Numbered from the stretch's first letter, positions 51,338 through 60,712 are shown. The stretch: DNA of 64,000 bases from Algoriphagus sp. (GCF_030694375.1 NZ_JAUXYL010000020.1:372001-436000); one strand, 5' to 3'. Notes: generated from the sequence alone by a model not told the origin. Translations and numbers: made by a program.

Positions 51338-52903
51338 TTAATAGCTAAATAGAACGCTCCATTCCGTCTCAAAAGCCAAACCTTCCGATTCAGCCACCTG
51401 CCTTGCCAAAGCTACCAATTCTCCACTCTTGACCAGATCAATAGCAGTTTCCATGTCCTCGTAAAGAATCCGATCGGATACTACCGGATCAATGTCTTTT
51501 CGCACCCGCTCATAGATCGCTGTCAGAATTTTGCCTGACTTCATAGGCGCATGATAATCCATCGCCTGAGCAGCATAAAAGAGCTCGATCCCCAGGATTT
51601 TCTCCACATTGCCAATCACCCGCAGCGCTTTTCGGGCTCCGATACTTCCCATGCTGACATGATCTTCCTGCCCAAGGGAAGTAGGAATGGAATCTGCCGA
51701 TGCAGGAAAACAAAGGCCTTTATTTTCTGAAGCCAGAGCCGCTGTAGTGTATTGAGGGATCATCAGGCCTGAATTTAACCCCGTTTCTTTCAGTAAGAGT
51801 TTGGGTACTCCAGGCGTATCACCTTCGATGGAAAGGTAAATTCGGCGATCAGAAATATTCCCGAGCTCTGAGGCAGCCAAACAGGCATAATCGAGGGGCA
51901 GAGCAATGGGTTGCCCATGAAAATTTCCGCCGGAGATGGTGTTTTCAGCATCAAAAACCACGGGGTTGTCCGTCACAGAATTTATCTCAGTTTCAATACA
52001 GTCTTTGAGGTGAAGCCATGCATTCCAACTTGCCCCATGCACCTGCGGCATGCAGCGAAGGGAGTATGGATCCTGAACACGCGCGCAATTGAGATGCGAA
52101 TTGACGATTTCGGATTCGTGAAGGAGATTCAGGATAGTTTGAGCTACATGTTGGTTTCCCACAAATGGACGCAATTGATGTAATTCTGCTGTAAATGGCT
52201 TGATCGAGCCCATCAATCCTTCAATCATCATCGCGCCCGTGATATTGGCGTGGGTCAGAAGGTTGTGTAGCCTATCCACTATTTTGACACCAAAAGCTGC
52301 CATAAACTGCGTCCCGTTGATCAAGGCAAGCCCTTCTTTTGGACCCAAATGGAGCGGAGACTTCTCAAGTTTTTCCAATACCTCCCCGGCTTTTTGAATG
52401 GACCCTTTGAAGTGGACTTTTCCCAAACCGATCAGGGGCAAAAACAAATGGGAAAGCGGCGCCAAATCTCCTGATGCCCCGACAGAACCTTGTTCGGGAA
52501 CAACCGGGATCACCTCATTTTCTAACATCCAAAGAATTCGTTCCAGCGTCTCCAACCGAATTCCTGAAAACCCCTGGGCTAAGGCTTGGATTTTCAGCAC
52601 GAGCATCAAACGAGAGATTTCCTCAGGTATGTATTCGCCTACTCCGACAGCATGGCTTTTCAGGAGATTTTCCTGCAAAGTTGTCGTGTCTGCTGACGAA
52701 ATTCTTGTGGTGCAGAGTGGACCAAAACCCGTATTGATGCCGTAGACGGCTTTTTCACCCTGAGCGATTTTTGCGACAGCATCCGATGAGGCTTTCACCT
52801 TTTGAATGGTTTCATGACTAAAAACTCCATTGATTTCTTTTCTGGCAAGCCTCAGAGCGATGGAGGAGCTGAGGAGGTCTTGGCCGTAGTTGAAGGTTTT
52901 CAT
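51338..52903 (-). CDS. hutH: Histidine ammonia-lyase
   Basis: The 521-residue enzyme converts histidine to urocanate. The MIO cofactor triad Ala143-Ser144-Gly145 is in GSVGASGDLAPLSHL. YGINTGFGPL, NGTQFM, QDPYSLRCMPQVHG and the FHGQPIALPLD loop are present. Length is normal. First gene of the minus-strand hut set; the LysR gene at 53157 is divergent. Confidence 0.98.
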   Translation of the reverse strand: MKTFNYGQDLLSSSIALRLARKEINGVFSHETIQKVKASSDAVAKIAQGEKAVYGINTGFGPLCTTRISSADTTTLQENLLKSHAVGVGEYIPEEISRLMLVLKIQALAQGFSGIRLETLERILWMLENEVIPVVPEQGSVGASGDLAPLSHLFLPLIGLGKVHFKGSIQKAGEVLEKLEKSPLHLGPKEGLALINGTQFMAAFGVKIVDRLHNLLTHANITGAMMIEGLMGSIKPFTAELHQLRPFVGNQHVAQTILNLLHESEIVNSHLNCARVQDPYSLRCMPQVHGASWNAWLHLKDCIETEINSVTDNPVVFDAENTISGGNFHGQPIALPLDYACLAASELGNISDRRIYLSIEGDTPGVPKLLLKETGLNSGLMIPQYTTAALASENKGLCFPASADSIPTSLGQEDHVSMGSIGARKALRVIGNVEKILGIELFYAAQAMDYHAPMKSGKILTAIYERVRKDIDPVVSDRILYEDMETAIDLVKSGELVALARQVAESEGLAFETEWSVLFSY

Positions 52904-53156
52904 GGTTGTGAGAAATCCTTTGAGGTTTTCAGAAACCTCGAAGGATTAATTACGCTGTTAGAATTTCCGAATTGTGAAGATACAAACCGGGGCAGAATCA
53001 GAACTTTTCGGTCTGTGGGGAACACATGCAAAGGCATAAATTATATTCTAAAACCTTCGAGGTCTTCAAGATCTCAATGGTTTATTCAAAGTTACTACTT
53101 CTTTTTGATGCTTATTGATACTATTTTTGTCAATATTCAATAACTGGTAAGCATCA
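52904..53156. promoter_or_regulatory. hutH-lysR divergent regulatory region
   Basis: A perfect -7 element on the minus strand, TAACTTTG, lies at 53087-53094 (toward hutH). A perfect -7 element on the plus strand, TATTTTTG, lies at 53122-53129 (toward lysR). An inverted repeat GATGCTTA (53107-53114) / TAAGCATC (53148-53155), with inner TTGA / TCAA, spans the lysR promoter and is a candidate regulator site. Two imperfect CCTTCGAGGT-type palindromes (about 52912-52948 and 53049-53080) lie in the hutH leader. Confidence 0.5.
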
Positions 53157-54023
53157 ATGGAGCTCAGGCATTTACTTTACTTTCAGGCAGTGGCCGAAGA
53201 GTTAAATTACCGGAAAGCTGCCGAACGGCTGTATATTTCCCAACCAGGACTCAGTAGACAGATCAAGCAGTTGGAGGAATTGTTGGGAGTGCAGCTTTTC
53301 GAGCGGGATAAAAAACACGTTGAATTGACCGTAGCAGGGGTATATTTTAAGGATGAAGTCGATTTTGTAATCAATCATCTGGAGTCCGCTAAAAACCAAT
53401 TGAAGCTGATTAATTCAGGGAAAGTAGGGGAACTTCGAATCGGCTTTCTGGGTTCGGCGTCCAATCGGGTCTTGCCTGATCTGTTGACAAAGCTCAACTC
53501 GGAGCAACCCTTGATCACCACAAGTTTGGAGGAGCTGAGCAATTCGGCTCAAGTAGAAATGATCCAAAAGGATAAGCTGGATATGGGTTTTGTCCGATTG
53601 GCTTCTGTTCCCGATGATTTGGTGATGAAGCCGGTTTTGAGAGATTCATTTTCCTTGGTCGTTCCTGAAAGTCATCCGATTCCTGTTCAGGATTTTAAAT
53701 CTATTTCCCAGTTTCGGGACGATTCTTTCATCCTGTTTTCGAGTGATTACTCCAATTATTACTACGAGCAGATTTTGAGTATTTGTAAGGATTCCGGCTT
53801 TTCGCCAAAAATCCGTCATAAATCGGTTCATGCACTGACGATATTTCGATTGGTGGAAAATGGATTGGGCGTGGCGATTGTTCCGACTTCCCTGAAAGAG
53901 GGCTATGACCTGAAGGTGCGGTTTATGGAAATTCCCGGAATCCCACAGTTTACCGAGCTTTCAGTGATTTGGAAGCCAGTAAATCGCAACCCTGCTCTGA
54001 TCAAAGTACTACCTCTAATTTAA
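53157..54023 (+). CDS. LysR-family transcriptional regulator
   Basis: The 288-residue protein has an N-terminal winged HTH (MELRHLLYFQAVAEELNYRKAAERLYISQPGLSRQIKQLE, about 1-40) followed by a periplasmic-binding-like effector domain (about 90-288) starting LRIGFLGSAS. Divergence from hutH suggests control of histidine degradation, in place of the HutC/HutP regulators known elsewhere; this is inference from position. An inverted repeat ends at its start codon. Confidence 0.95.
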   Translation: MELRHLLYFQAVAEELNYRKAAERLYISQPGLSRQIKQLEELLGVQLFERDKKHVELTVAGVYFKDEVDFVINHLESAKNQLKLINSGKVGELRIGFLGSASNRVLPDLLTKLNSEQPLITTSLEELSNSAQVEMIQKDKLDMGFVRLASVPDDLVMKPVLRDSFSLVVPESHPIPVQDFKSISQFRDDSFILFSSDYSNYYYEQILSICKDSGFSPKIRHKSVHALTIFRLVENGLGVAIVPTSLKEGYDLKVRFMEIPGIPQFTELSVIWKPVNRNPALIKVLPLI

Positions 54024-54049
54024 AAGATTGGGTGGCCAAATTTTCCAAT

Positions 54050-54110
54050 CCTTGTGCTGAGCGGAGCCGAAGCATTGCAATTTTTGAATTTTCAAATTTT
54101 TCAATCGCAT
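54050..54110. repeat. Dispersed short repeats downstream of lysR
   Basis: TGTGCTGAGCGGAGCCGAAG (54054-54073) is the inverted counterpart of the CTTCGACTACGCTCAGCAC element at 49568. It is followed by TTTTTGAATTTTCAAATTTTTC words. Not coding. Confidence 0.65.
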
Positions 54111-54213
54111 CGCAAATTCCCCTATTTTAACCCGAAAATCAAATGTCGGGCGAATGTCGGGTTAAAACCGACTCCTGTACGTTCAAAGTCAAAATCTAAT
54201 CCCAGATCTTGCC

Positions 54214-55041
54214 ATGGTTAATCAAAATCTACTACTTATGAAGCAACCGGAATTGGGCAGAAAAATCTCTGAACTGAGAAAAGCCAAAGGACTGACGCAG
54301 GAAGAACTCGTCGAAAAATGCAACCTGAACGTGCGCACGATTCAGCGCATCGAAGCAGGGGAGGTGACTCCAAGGAGTTATACAATAAAGGCATTGTTTG
54401 AAGCCTTGGACTTCAAGTGGGAGGAACTTAAAAATGGCTTCGTGGATGAAGACAAAAAAGTCCCGGCATACCTTTACTTTGCCTTCGCAGCAGGATTGAT
54501 TTATTTTTTTCTGGCCTTTTTCGAAATAGGGATGGAATACGAATGGATCGAAAACGGACCCAATGCTGATGCTTCAGCATTTATTGGTGTAAAAATCGGC
54601 ACCTTCCTCACTTATGTCGCCTTTTTATATGGATGGATTAGACTGGAATCTTTCATCCCGAATTTGATTCTGAAAATTTCGCTTTGGACGATGATCGGAG
54701 CGAATCTGATCTGGTATTCAATAGATTGCTATGGACTTATTACGGGTCAATTGACTTTGGAGGATTACTATTTAGTTAAGTTGATTTCCTTTGGCTTTTG
54801 TTATGCCTTCATGGGAATTGGATATCTCACTTACAAAAAGGGCTGGTCTAACATTCCGCAAATCGTGGGTGCTTTGGGACTTGTCGCCGGAATCTTGATA
54901 TTCTCAGGAGTAGGAGTGATTTTTGGACTTATTCCATTGACACTTTTCGAAATAGGGCAATTGGGATTAATGATCTGGGCAATAAATAAAATCGGGAGAT
55001 CTTCTTCTCCCGATTTCAACGCCGAGCGTATAGTCGCCTGA
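54214..55041 (+). CDS. XRE-type HTH regulator fused to a membrane domain
   Basis: The 275-residue protein has an HTH_3 domain at about 12-66 (GRKISELRKAKGLTQEELVEKCNLNVRTIQRIEAGEVTPR). A domain of about six membrane helices follows (about 88-260). It is a membrane-tethered DNA-binding protein of unknown signal. A second ATG eight codons in (54238) is an alternative start. The last 20 codons form a terminator-like hairpin, so the natural stop may have been altered. Confidence 0.88.
   Translation: MVNQNLLLMKQPELGRKISELRKAKGLTQEELVEKCNLNVRTIQRIEAGEVTPRSYTIKALFEALDFKWEELKNGFVDEDKKVPAYLYFAFAAGLIYFFLAFFEIGMEYEWIENGPNADASAFIGVKIGTFLTYVAFLYGWIRLESFIPNLILKISLWTMIGANLIWYSIDCYGLITGQLTLEDYYLVKLISFGFCYAFMGIGYLTYKKGWSNIPQIVGALGLVAGILIFSGVGVIFGLIPLTLFEIGQLGLMIWAINKIGRSSSPDFNAERIVA
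54988..55016 (+). terminator. Terminator-like hairpin inside the 3' end of the HTH-membrane gene
   Basis: Arms AAATCGGGAGA and TCTCCCGATTT with a 6-base loop; only three T follow the stem. It lies inside the reading frame, 25 bp before the stop. Confidence 0.6.
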
Positions 55042-55091
55042 CTTTCATCTTAAGTTATATCCGATTATATTCATGGCATAATTCACACGTC

Positions 55092-56207
55092 ATGATTCGG
55101 GGAATTCAATTACTTAGCCTCTTTTTTAGCTTGATCTTATTTTTCTCCTGCTCAGAAGATCCCACAGATGATCCAAAAAAATTGCCTGATAACTTACTTG
55201 TTTCCGTAGATTTTCTCGGAAATGGACTTGTCAAAGCCAATTTCACAGCAGATGATGCTGTTTTTTTTAAAGTGAATTTCGGTTCTGCTGGGGAGTCATT
55301 GCGAAGAGTTGATGGAAATTCAGCTACTCATACTTACACCCAAAGAGGCGAGTTTATTCTGGTGGTTCAGGCACATTCTTCTGAGACCGATTTTGTGGTT
55401 TCTTCTCAAACAGTAAGCTTGAATGCCGCCGCCTTGGGTTTGGATCCAAATACAGGATATACCAGTCCATCTAATTATGAAGGGTATAATTTAGTTTGGG
55501 CAGATGAATTCAACGGTTCAGTGCTTTCCTCTGATTGGATATTTGAACTGGGGGATGGCTGTCCGAGTCTATGTGGATGGGGAAATCAAGAGCTGGAGTA
55601 TTACAAAAAAGAAAATACAAGCCTGCAAAATGGCAATCTGACCATCACTGCCAAACGGGAAAATGCAGGGAGCAGAAATTATACCTCATCAAGGCTGATC
55701 ACCAAAGGAAATAAATTCTTCACTTATGGCAGAATAGATATCCGGGCAAAACTCCCCAAAGGACAAGGTTTGTGGCCTGCGCTTTGGATGTTGGGCGAAA
55801 ATATCTCTGAGGTAAGCTGGCCGAAGTGTGGAGAGATTGACATCATGGAAATGATCGGTGGCAGTAAAGACAACCAAGACGGGACAGTCCACGGGACAGT
55901 TCATTGGGACAATAACGGAAACTATGCAAATTATGGAGGGAGCACCAAGTTGCCCTTTGGGATCTTTAATGATGAGTTTCATGTCTTTTCGATCAATTGG
56001 GATCAGCAAAAAATCGTGTGGCTGCTTGATGGCGTTCAATACCATGTCATAGACATCACTCCTCCGGGCTTGGATGAATTTCACAAACCTTTCTTTTTTG
56101 TCCTAAATGTGGCCGTGGGTGGAATCTGGCCCGGTAGTCCTGATGCAAGTACAGTTTTCCCTCAGGAAATGAAAGTAGATTACATCCGGGTTTTTCAGAA
56201 GAAATAA
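55092..56207 (+). CDS. Family 16 glycoside hydrolase lipoprotein (beta-glucanase/laminarinase type)
   Basis: The 371-residue protein has a lipoprotein signal with Cys20 (LILFFSC). A PKD- or Ig-like beta domain lies at about 35-115 and a GH16 catalytic domain at about 130-371. The catalytic motif GEIDIMEMIG has the nucleophile and acid/base Glu. LWPALWML and the closing VDYIRVFQK are typical. It probably cleaves beta-1,3/1,4-glucans at the cell surface. Single gene, not in a Sus-like locus. Confidence 0.95.
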   Translation: MIRGIQLLSLFFSLILFFSCSEDPTDDPKKLPDNLLVSVDFLGNGLVKANFTADDAVFFKVNFGSAGESLRRVDGNSATHTYTQRGEFILVVQAHSSETDFVVSSQTVSLNAAALGLDPNTGYTSPSNYEGYNLVWADEFNGSVLSSDWIFELGDGCPSLCGWGNQELEYYKKENTSLQNGNLTITAKRENAGSRNYTSSRLITKGNKFFTYGRIDIRAKLPKGQGLWPALWMLGENISEVSWPKCGEIDIMEMIGGSKDNQDGTVHGTVHWDNNGNYANYGGSTKLPFGIFNDEFHVFSINWDQQKIVWLLDGVQYHVIDITPPGLDEFHKPFFFVLNVAVGGIWPGSPDASTVFPQEMKVDYIRVFQKK

Positions 56208-56224
56208 ACGAGCCGATAATTCAA

Positions 56225-57952
56225 TCAGGATTCATCCAAGACCGCTCTAATCTTTCCTTTAATTTCCTTCAAAAGCTCCGCGTTTTTGGAACTGGAAGTT
56301 TCAATTTCAAGGATTTTTGGGTGGATAGAGGGTTCATAGAAGTCGCTCAATGAAGTTTTTAATTCCTCCATGCTCGTCACTTTGAGGTAGAAAAATCCAA
56401 ATTCTTCCGCAAGATGATTTGCGGAAAGCTGCTGTTTGGTTTCAAAAAACTCCTCCAATTCAGGTTGCTTTGCCGGGCCTTCAATCAGGCGGAAGATTCC
56501 ACCCGCATGATTGTTCAGGACCACAATTCGCAAATTGGGAGTAGTGTAATTGTGCCAAAAGGCATTGCGATCATAGAAGAAGGCCATGTCTCCAGTGATC
56601 AGGGTGACCGGTTCTTTGGTTGTAAAGGTGCATCCCACCGCTGTACTGTTCGAACCGTCAATTCCGCTCGTGCCCCGGTTACAGATGATTTCCTGATTTC
56701 GTTTCCCAAGAAAATTAACATAGCGGACCGCCATGCTATTAGCCAGGTGAATTTTAGAAAACGGGGGTATTTTTTTCAGTAGAAAAAATAAGGCAGGATA
56801 CTCGCCAAATTCAGTGGTTTCGAATACTTGAGGGAGAGCCTGATTAACCTTAGTTTCCAAATTACTCCATTTTGAAAAAAAATCCTGACTTTGAACAGGA
56901 AGATGTAGAAGGAGCCAATTCAAAAATGAAGAAGGGGAGCAAGCCAAAATCCGGGTGAGTCGCTGGTAGGTGTCTTTGGCTTGACCATCTGGCTGAATAT
57001 GCCAGTGAGAGGTGTCCGATTTTCTCAGAAATTGCTTCAGTGACTTCGAGATCACCGATTTGCCAAAGCTGATCACCAAATCTGGGGCTAATTCTTGGAG
57101 AATATTTTCATACCCAAGCCAATGATCATGGAGGTTGATGCAGTGATCTCCCTGCAGGTTGGATATAGAATCTGTAATTACTACGGCCTTTTTGTTATTT
57201 GCCAATTCATTCAAAAGCGATTGAATCTGTGCATTTGGTTTTTGTTGACCGGGAACGATTACAAGCCGCTTGACTTCATTCAGTCTGTTTTTGATATGCT
57301 TTAGACTTTCCTCGCTGAGTTGAGTTTGGCTGGTGACGCTTGTAAATTCACGCGGATGATCCGGGAAAACAAACTTCTCAGCTTCTGCAGGATAAAAGGG
57401 CTCACGAAGTGGAATATTAATGTGGACCGGACCTGCTGGAAATTGCTTGGAAAGATTAATTGCTTCATTTACGATTCGTCCGGCATGCCAAATTTGGGCT
57501 TCATTTGAAAATGAATCTGGAAATTGGAAGCTTTTTTTAACATGTTTGCCATAGACATCCGCTTGAAAAATCGTCTGTCCATCCCATTGATCAACCCATT
57601 CAGGTGGTCGGTCTGCTGTCAGAATTAAAAGTGGAACCTGTTGGAAAAAAGCCTCTGCGATTGCAGGATAATAATTTAACGCTGCCGAACCAGAAGTACA
57701 AACCAACACCACCGGCTGTCCGAGTTGCTGGGCCATCCCAAGCGCCATGAATGCAGCCGAACGTTCATCGGAGATGGTTCGAGCATGTATATCAGGATGA
57801 CGTACAAATGCCAATGTCAAGGGAGCACAACGCGAACCCGGAGAAAGGATAGCATGTTCGATTCCTTTTTTTGCGCAAATTGCGACAAGGTCTAAGATGG
57901 GCTGGATAATCAAGTGGATGGTGTTTGGATGAATTTTCCGATGATCTGGCAT
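56225..57952 (-). CDS. menD: 2-succinyl-5-enolpyruvyl-6-hydroxy-3-cyclohexene-1-carboxylate synthase
   Basis: The 575-residue thiamine-diphosphate enzyme acts in menaquinone synthesis. SPGSRCAPLTLAF and SDERSAAFMALGMAQ with the catalytic Glu start the PYR domain, and RGTSGIDGSNSTAVG and LITGDMAFFYDRNA form the ThDP/metal motif. It overlaps the end of menF by 43 bp; no internal Met offers a shorter start, so the overlap is probably real. Confidence 0.97.
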   Translation of the reverse strand: MPDHRKIHPNTIHLIIQPILDLVAICAKKGIEHAILSPGSRCAPLTLAFVRHPDIHARTISDERSAAFMALGMAQQLGQPVVLVCTSGSAALNYYPAIAEAFFQQVPLLILTADRPPEWVDQWDGQTIFQADVYGKHVKKSFQFPDSFSNEAQIWHAGRIVNEAINLSKQFPAGPVHINIPLREPFYPAEAEKFVFPDHPREFTSVTSQTQLSEESLKHIKNRLNEVKRLVIVPGQQKPNAQIQSLLNELANNKKAVVITDSISNLQGDHCINLHDHWLGYENILQELAPDLVISFGKSVISKSLKQFLRKSDTSHWHIQPDGQAKDTYQRLTRILACSPSSFLNWLLLHLPVQSQDFFSKWSNLETKVNQALPQVFETTEFGEYPALFFLLKKIPPFSKIHLANSMAVRYVNFLGKRNQEIICNRGTSGIDGSNSTAVGCTFTTKEPVTLITGDMAFFYDRNAFWHNYTTPNLRIVVLNNHAGGIFRLIEGPAKQPELEEFFETKQQLSANHLAEEFGFFYLKVTSMEELKTSLSDFYEPSIHPKILEIETSSSKNAELLKEIKGKIRAVLDES

Positions 57953-59127
57953 TTGAGTTCAGTTTCCTCCCATTCTTTTTCGGGATCAGAATCTTCTGTC
58001 ACTCCTGCACCCGCATAGAGAATTGCCTTTTCCCCTTTGAATGAAGCGGTTCGGAGATTTACAAAAATTGATGTTTCTCCTTCAATATTTACCGGGCCTA
58101 GAAATCCCGCAAAAAATGAGCGGTCAAAACCTTCATTTTCTTGCAAGAATTCATGTGCTTCTTTTCTCGGCATCCCGCAAACAGCAGATGTCGGATGTAA
58201 TAAATCCAACATGACAGAGCCCAACTGAGGAAATCTGGTGGCCTTCATGTCTACTTTAAAGTCAGTCCTGAGATGAAGGAGATTTCCGGCCATGATTGTT
58301 TTGGGGCCATGCTCTTCGTATTCCCTCAGACGGATCTTTTTAAAGCAGTCCACAATATAGCGGCATACCAAAGCCTGTTCCTCGATTTCTTTCTGTGTCC
58401 ATGCCGCTGATTTGAGAGGATGTTCACCAATTGCTTTTTGAGTTCCGGCAAGGGCCATGGTGTAAAAATGGTCACCCCCCGTTTTGATCAAGGTTTCGGG
58501 GCTGGCCCCAATCCAAGTGCCTACCTTGGGAATGTGGAAAAAATTAACAAAGGAATTGGGGTAAGCTTGAAGCATCTGTAGAAGTGCATTTCCAAGATCA
58601 AAATTTTCCGGAACTGAAATCAACTTCGTGCGGGCGGGGACTACTTTTTCAAGCTTTCCTGCATCGATCGCTTCCACTCCATGCTGAACAAGACGCATGA
58701 AATGACTCTTTTCATTAGCCTGAAGATTTTCAGAGCACGAAGCTTCAGATTTTTTTCTGACCAGGTGATTGATCGCGGCTTTTATGGAAGTCAGTGATGG
58801 ATCTTCGGAAGATTTGACCCACTCAGGCAAATCCTCTTTTACTGTTTCCTGATCAAGGATAAAGCTAAAATATCGGTTTGACTTGATGAAATAGGCCTTT
58901 TTATCTTCCTGATCTGCAAACGGATGGACGATAAACCCCGGTGGAAGCTCCTCAAAACCTAAATCTACTTTGTAAGGGATTTCTTGGTCGTCCAGGAGAA
59001 ATTCCAGTTTTTTAGATAGGGGTTTCCTCCAAATCGCAAATGAACCACCTGAGGTAAAACCCTTAAGAAAAAGGAAATCCAAAATTTCGGATTGAGTCGT
59101 GCCTGTTAAACTTGCCGTTTCGTTCAT
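57910..59127 (-). CDS. menF: Isochorismate synthase
   Basis: The 405-residue chorismate-utilising enzyme makes isochorismate for MenD. The C-terminal catalytic domain shows KVVPARTKLI, IGASPETLIKT, MALAGTQKA, the HLRTDFKVDM segment, HPTSAVCGMPRKEA and AGAGVTEDSDPEKEWEET. Trp-pathway TrpE feedback motifs are missing. It overlaps the thioesterase gene by 4 bp and menD by 43 bp, forming one operon. Confidence 0.95.
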   Translation of the reverse strand: MNETASLTGTTQSEILDFLFLKGFTSGGSFAIWRKPLSKKLEFLLDDQEIPYKVDLGFEELPPGFIVHPFADQEDKKAYFIKSNRYFSFILDQETVKEDLPEWVKSSEDPSLTSIKAAINHLVRKKSEASCSENLQANEKSHFMRLVQHGVEAIDAGKLEKVVPARTKLISVPENFDLGNALLQMLQAYPNSFVNFFHIPKVGTWIGASPETLIKTGGDHFYTMALAGTQKAIGEHPLKSAAWTQKEIEEQALVCRYIVDCFKKIRLREYEEHGPKTIMAGNLLHLRTDFKVDMKATRFPQLGSVMLDLLHPTSAVCGMPRKEAHEFLQENEGFDRSFFAGFLGPVNIEGETSIFVNLRTASFKGEKAILYAGAGVTEDSDPEKEWEETELKCQIIGKFIQTPST

Positions 59128-59546
59128 TTTTTTTCTAAAATGGCCATCGTCATTCTGCTAATGCAGCACAACTGGTTTGCTTCATTGAAAATTTTTATCT
59201 CCCAAACCTGTGTTGTCCTTCCGATATGAATAGGTTTAGCGACGCCTTTCACAGTTCCTTCTCTTACTGATTTGAGGTGGTTCGCATTGATTTCCAATCC
59301 AACACAGCTAAATTTTGTGAGATCTAAAGTGAGCGATGAAGCCACGCTTCCCAATGTCTCGGCCAAAACAACATTTGCTCCCCCATGTAACAATCCCATA
59401 GGCTGCTTGGTTCGATGATCTACAGGCATCGTAGCCTCAAGATAATCTTGACCAATGCCGGTAAATTCTATACCCAAATGATTCACCAAAGTTTCTTCTC
59501 TCGTGAAATTGAGTTGATCAAGGGATGGTTGAGATAGAAAAATCAT
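59124..59546 (-). CDS. menI: Hotdog-fold thioesterase, probable DHNA-CoA hydrolase
   Basis: The 140-residue protein has the YdiI/PaaI signature PMGLLHGGANVVLAETLGS, with the catalytic Glu and the HGG helix. CVGLEINANHL and a conserved final VWEIKIFNEANQL follow. Position directly upstream of menF and menD makes hydrolysis of 1,4-dihydroxy-2-naphthoyl-CoA the likely role; the substrate is inferred from context. Confidence 0.82.
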   Translation of the reverse strand: MIFLSQPSLDQLNFTREETLVNHLGIEFTGIGQDYLEATMPVDHRTKQPMGLLHGGANVVLAETLGSVASSLTLDLTKFSCVGLEINANHLKSVREGTVKGVAKPIHIGRTTQVWEIKIFNEANQLCCISRMTMAILEKK

Positions 59547-59599
59547 TAAAATATGGGCTGAATAAAGTTTATTTGGACTCCGAACAAAAATAGAGAAAC

Positions 59600-60229
59600 T
59601 TGAATCTAAAAAAAATTTACCTGGTCAGACACGGGCAAACTGACTTCAATCTCCAAGGAGTAGTGCAGGGTAGTGGAATAGACGCCCCAATTAATGCGAC
59701 GGGCCAAGCACAGGCTAATGCCTTTTTTCAATCATACAAGGATGTCGCTTTTGATCAGATTTATCACTCTGCACTGATTAGGACTAAGCAATCCATTCAG
59801 CAATTTATTGACTTGGGAATTCCCACAAGGGCATTGTCAGAACTCAACGAGATCTCTTGGGGTGACTACGAAGGTACGCCAATGACTCCTGAAGAAGGGG
59901 AGTATTATCGCCACATGCTGCATCAGTGGCAACAGGGGAATTTGGATTATGCAATAGCTGGGGGGGAAAGCCCAAACAAGGTAGCTGAGCGAATGAGAAG
60001 GGGGATTGAAATAATCTTAAATGGTTCAGGTGAAAATATCCTCGTATGTATGCATGGAAGGGCAATGCGGATTTTCCTTAGCCTTATTCTTAACTACGAC
60101 ATGAGGTATATGGATCAGTTTGAGCACAATAACCTGTGCCTTTACCAGCTTGAACAGTTATCGGATAACACCTTTACGGTTAAAAAATTTAATAGCCAAG
60201 AGCACCTTATGACTTTGATTAAGACTTAG
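59600..60229 (+). CDS. Histidine phosphatase family protein
   Basis: The 209-residue protein has the phosphoglycerate-mutase-like motif LVRHGQTDFN at 8-17. HSALIRTKQSIQQF and EISWGDYEG follow, and the second His is in VCMHGRAMRI. It may act on a small phosphate ester or as alpha-ribazole phosphatase; not decided. The frame must start at TTG 59600 because no ATG lies before the RHG motif. It overlaps the next convergent gene by 11 bp. Confidence 0.92.
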   Translation: MNLKKIYLVRHGQTDFNLQGVVQGSGIDAPINATGQAQANAFFQSYKDVAFDQIYHSALIRTKQSIQQFIDLGIPTRALSELNEISWGDYEGTPMTPEEGEYYRHMLHQWQQGNLDYAIAGGESPNKVAERMRRGIEIILNGSGENILVCMHGRAMRIFLSLILNYDMRYMDQFEHNNLCLYQLEQLSDNTFTVKKFNSQEHLMTLIKT

Positions 60230-60629
60230 AAGTTTTTGCTGCCTTTTTCTTGGCGGTAAGTTTCTCCTCATACATGGAGAGGTATGATTGGTATAGGTTT
60301 TTGTTTTCTGTCAGATCAAAAAGTCGGAAGGCAAGGTGTTGGAGTTGGATTTTATTCCCGTCTTGGAGGTTGATAAGAAATTCCCCCAGAAAACACTTAT
60401 CGAAATCGCAGCTTGGGATCTCAATTGTCAAGGCCAATTCGGAATTCCCGGAATAATGCTTGGTGGTAAAGAAAGAAGAAAATTGGGATTCAATTTCCCT
60501 GATCGTGGTTTTGCTTTCTTTTAATTCTTTGCTTTTGAAAATCACCAAAAAAGTTTTGGATTCGGGATCCTTTGCGAATACCGAAACGCAGCAGAGCATG
60601 GCAAAAAGAAGTGTTACAATTTTTTTCAT
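60219..60629 (-). CDS. Exported protein of unknown function, 136 residues
   Basis: A signal peptide (about 1-19, MKKIVTLLFAMLCCVSVFA) precedes a small domain. The domain has VIFKSKELKESKTTI, two Cys in IPSCDFDKCF and a Lys-rich C-terminus. The function is not recognised. Start ATG 60629 is chosen for the signal peptide; the open frame continues 17 codons upstream. Confidence 0.75.
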   Translation of the reverse strand: MKKIVTLLFAMLCCVSVFAKDPESKTFLVIFKSKELKESKTTIREIESQFSSFFTTKHYSGNSELALTIEIPSCDFDKCFLGEFLINLQDGNKIQLQHLAFRLFDLTENKNLYQSYLSMYEEKLTAKKKAAKTSKS

Positions 60630-60682
60630 AGCATCAATATAGTGTTTATGCTTACGACAAAGCAAAAAAAATGGACACAAAA

Positions 60683-60712
60683 AAATCCCCGAAATTTTAT
60701 TTTCGGGGATTT
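60683..60712. terminator. Terminator between the zinc-ribbon gene and the exported protein gene
   Basis: Arms AAATCCCCGAAA and TTTCGGGGATTT (60683-60694, 60701-60712) with a 6-base loop and T-rich flank on the minus strand. It ends the nif3/zinc-ribbon transcript. Confidence 0.88.
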
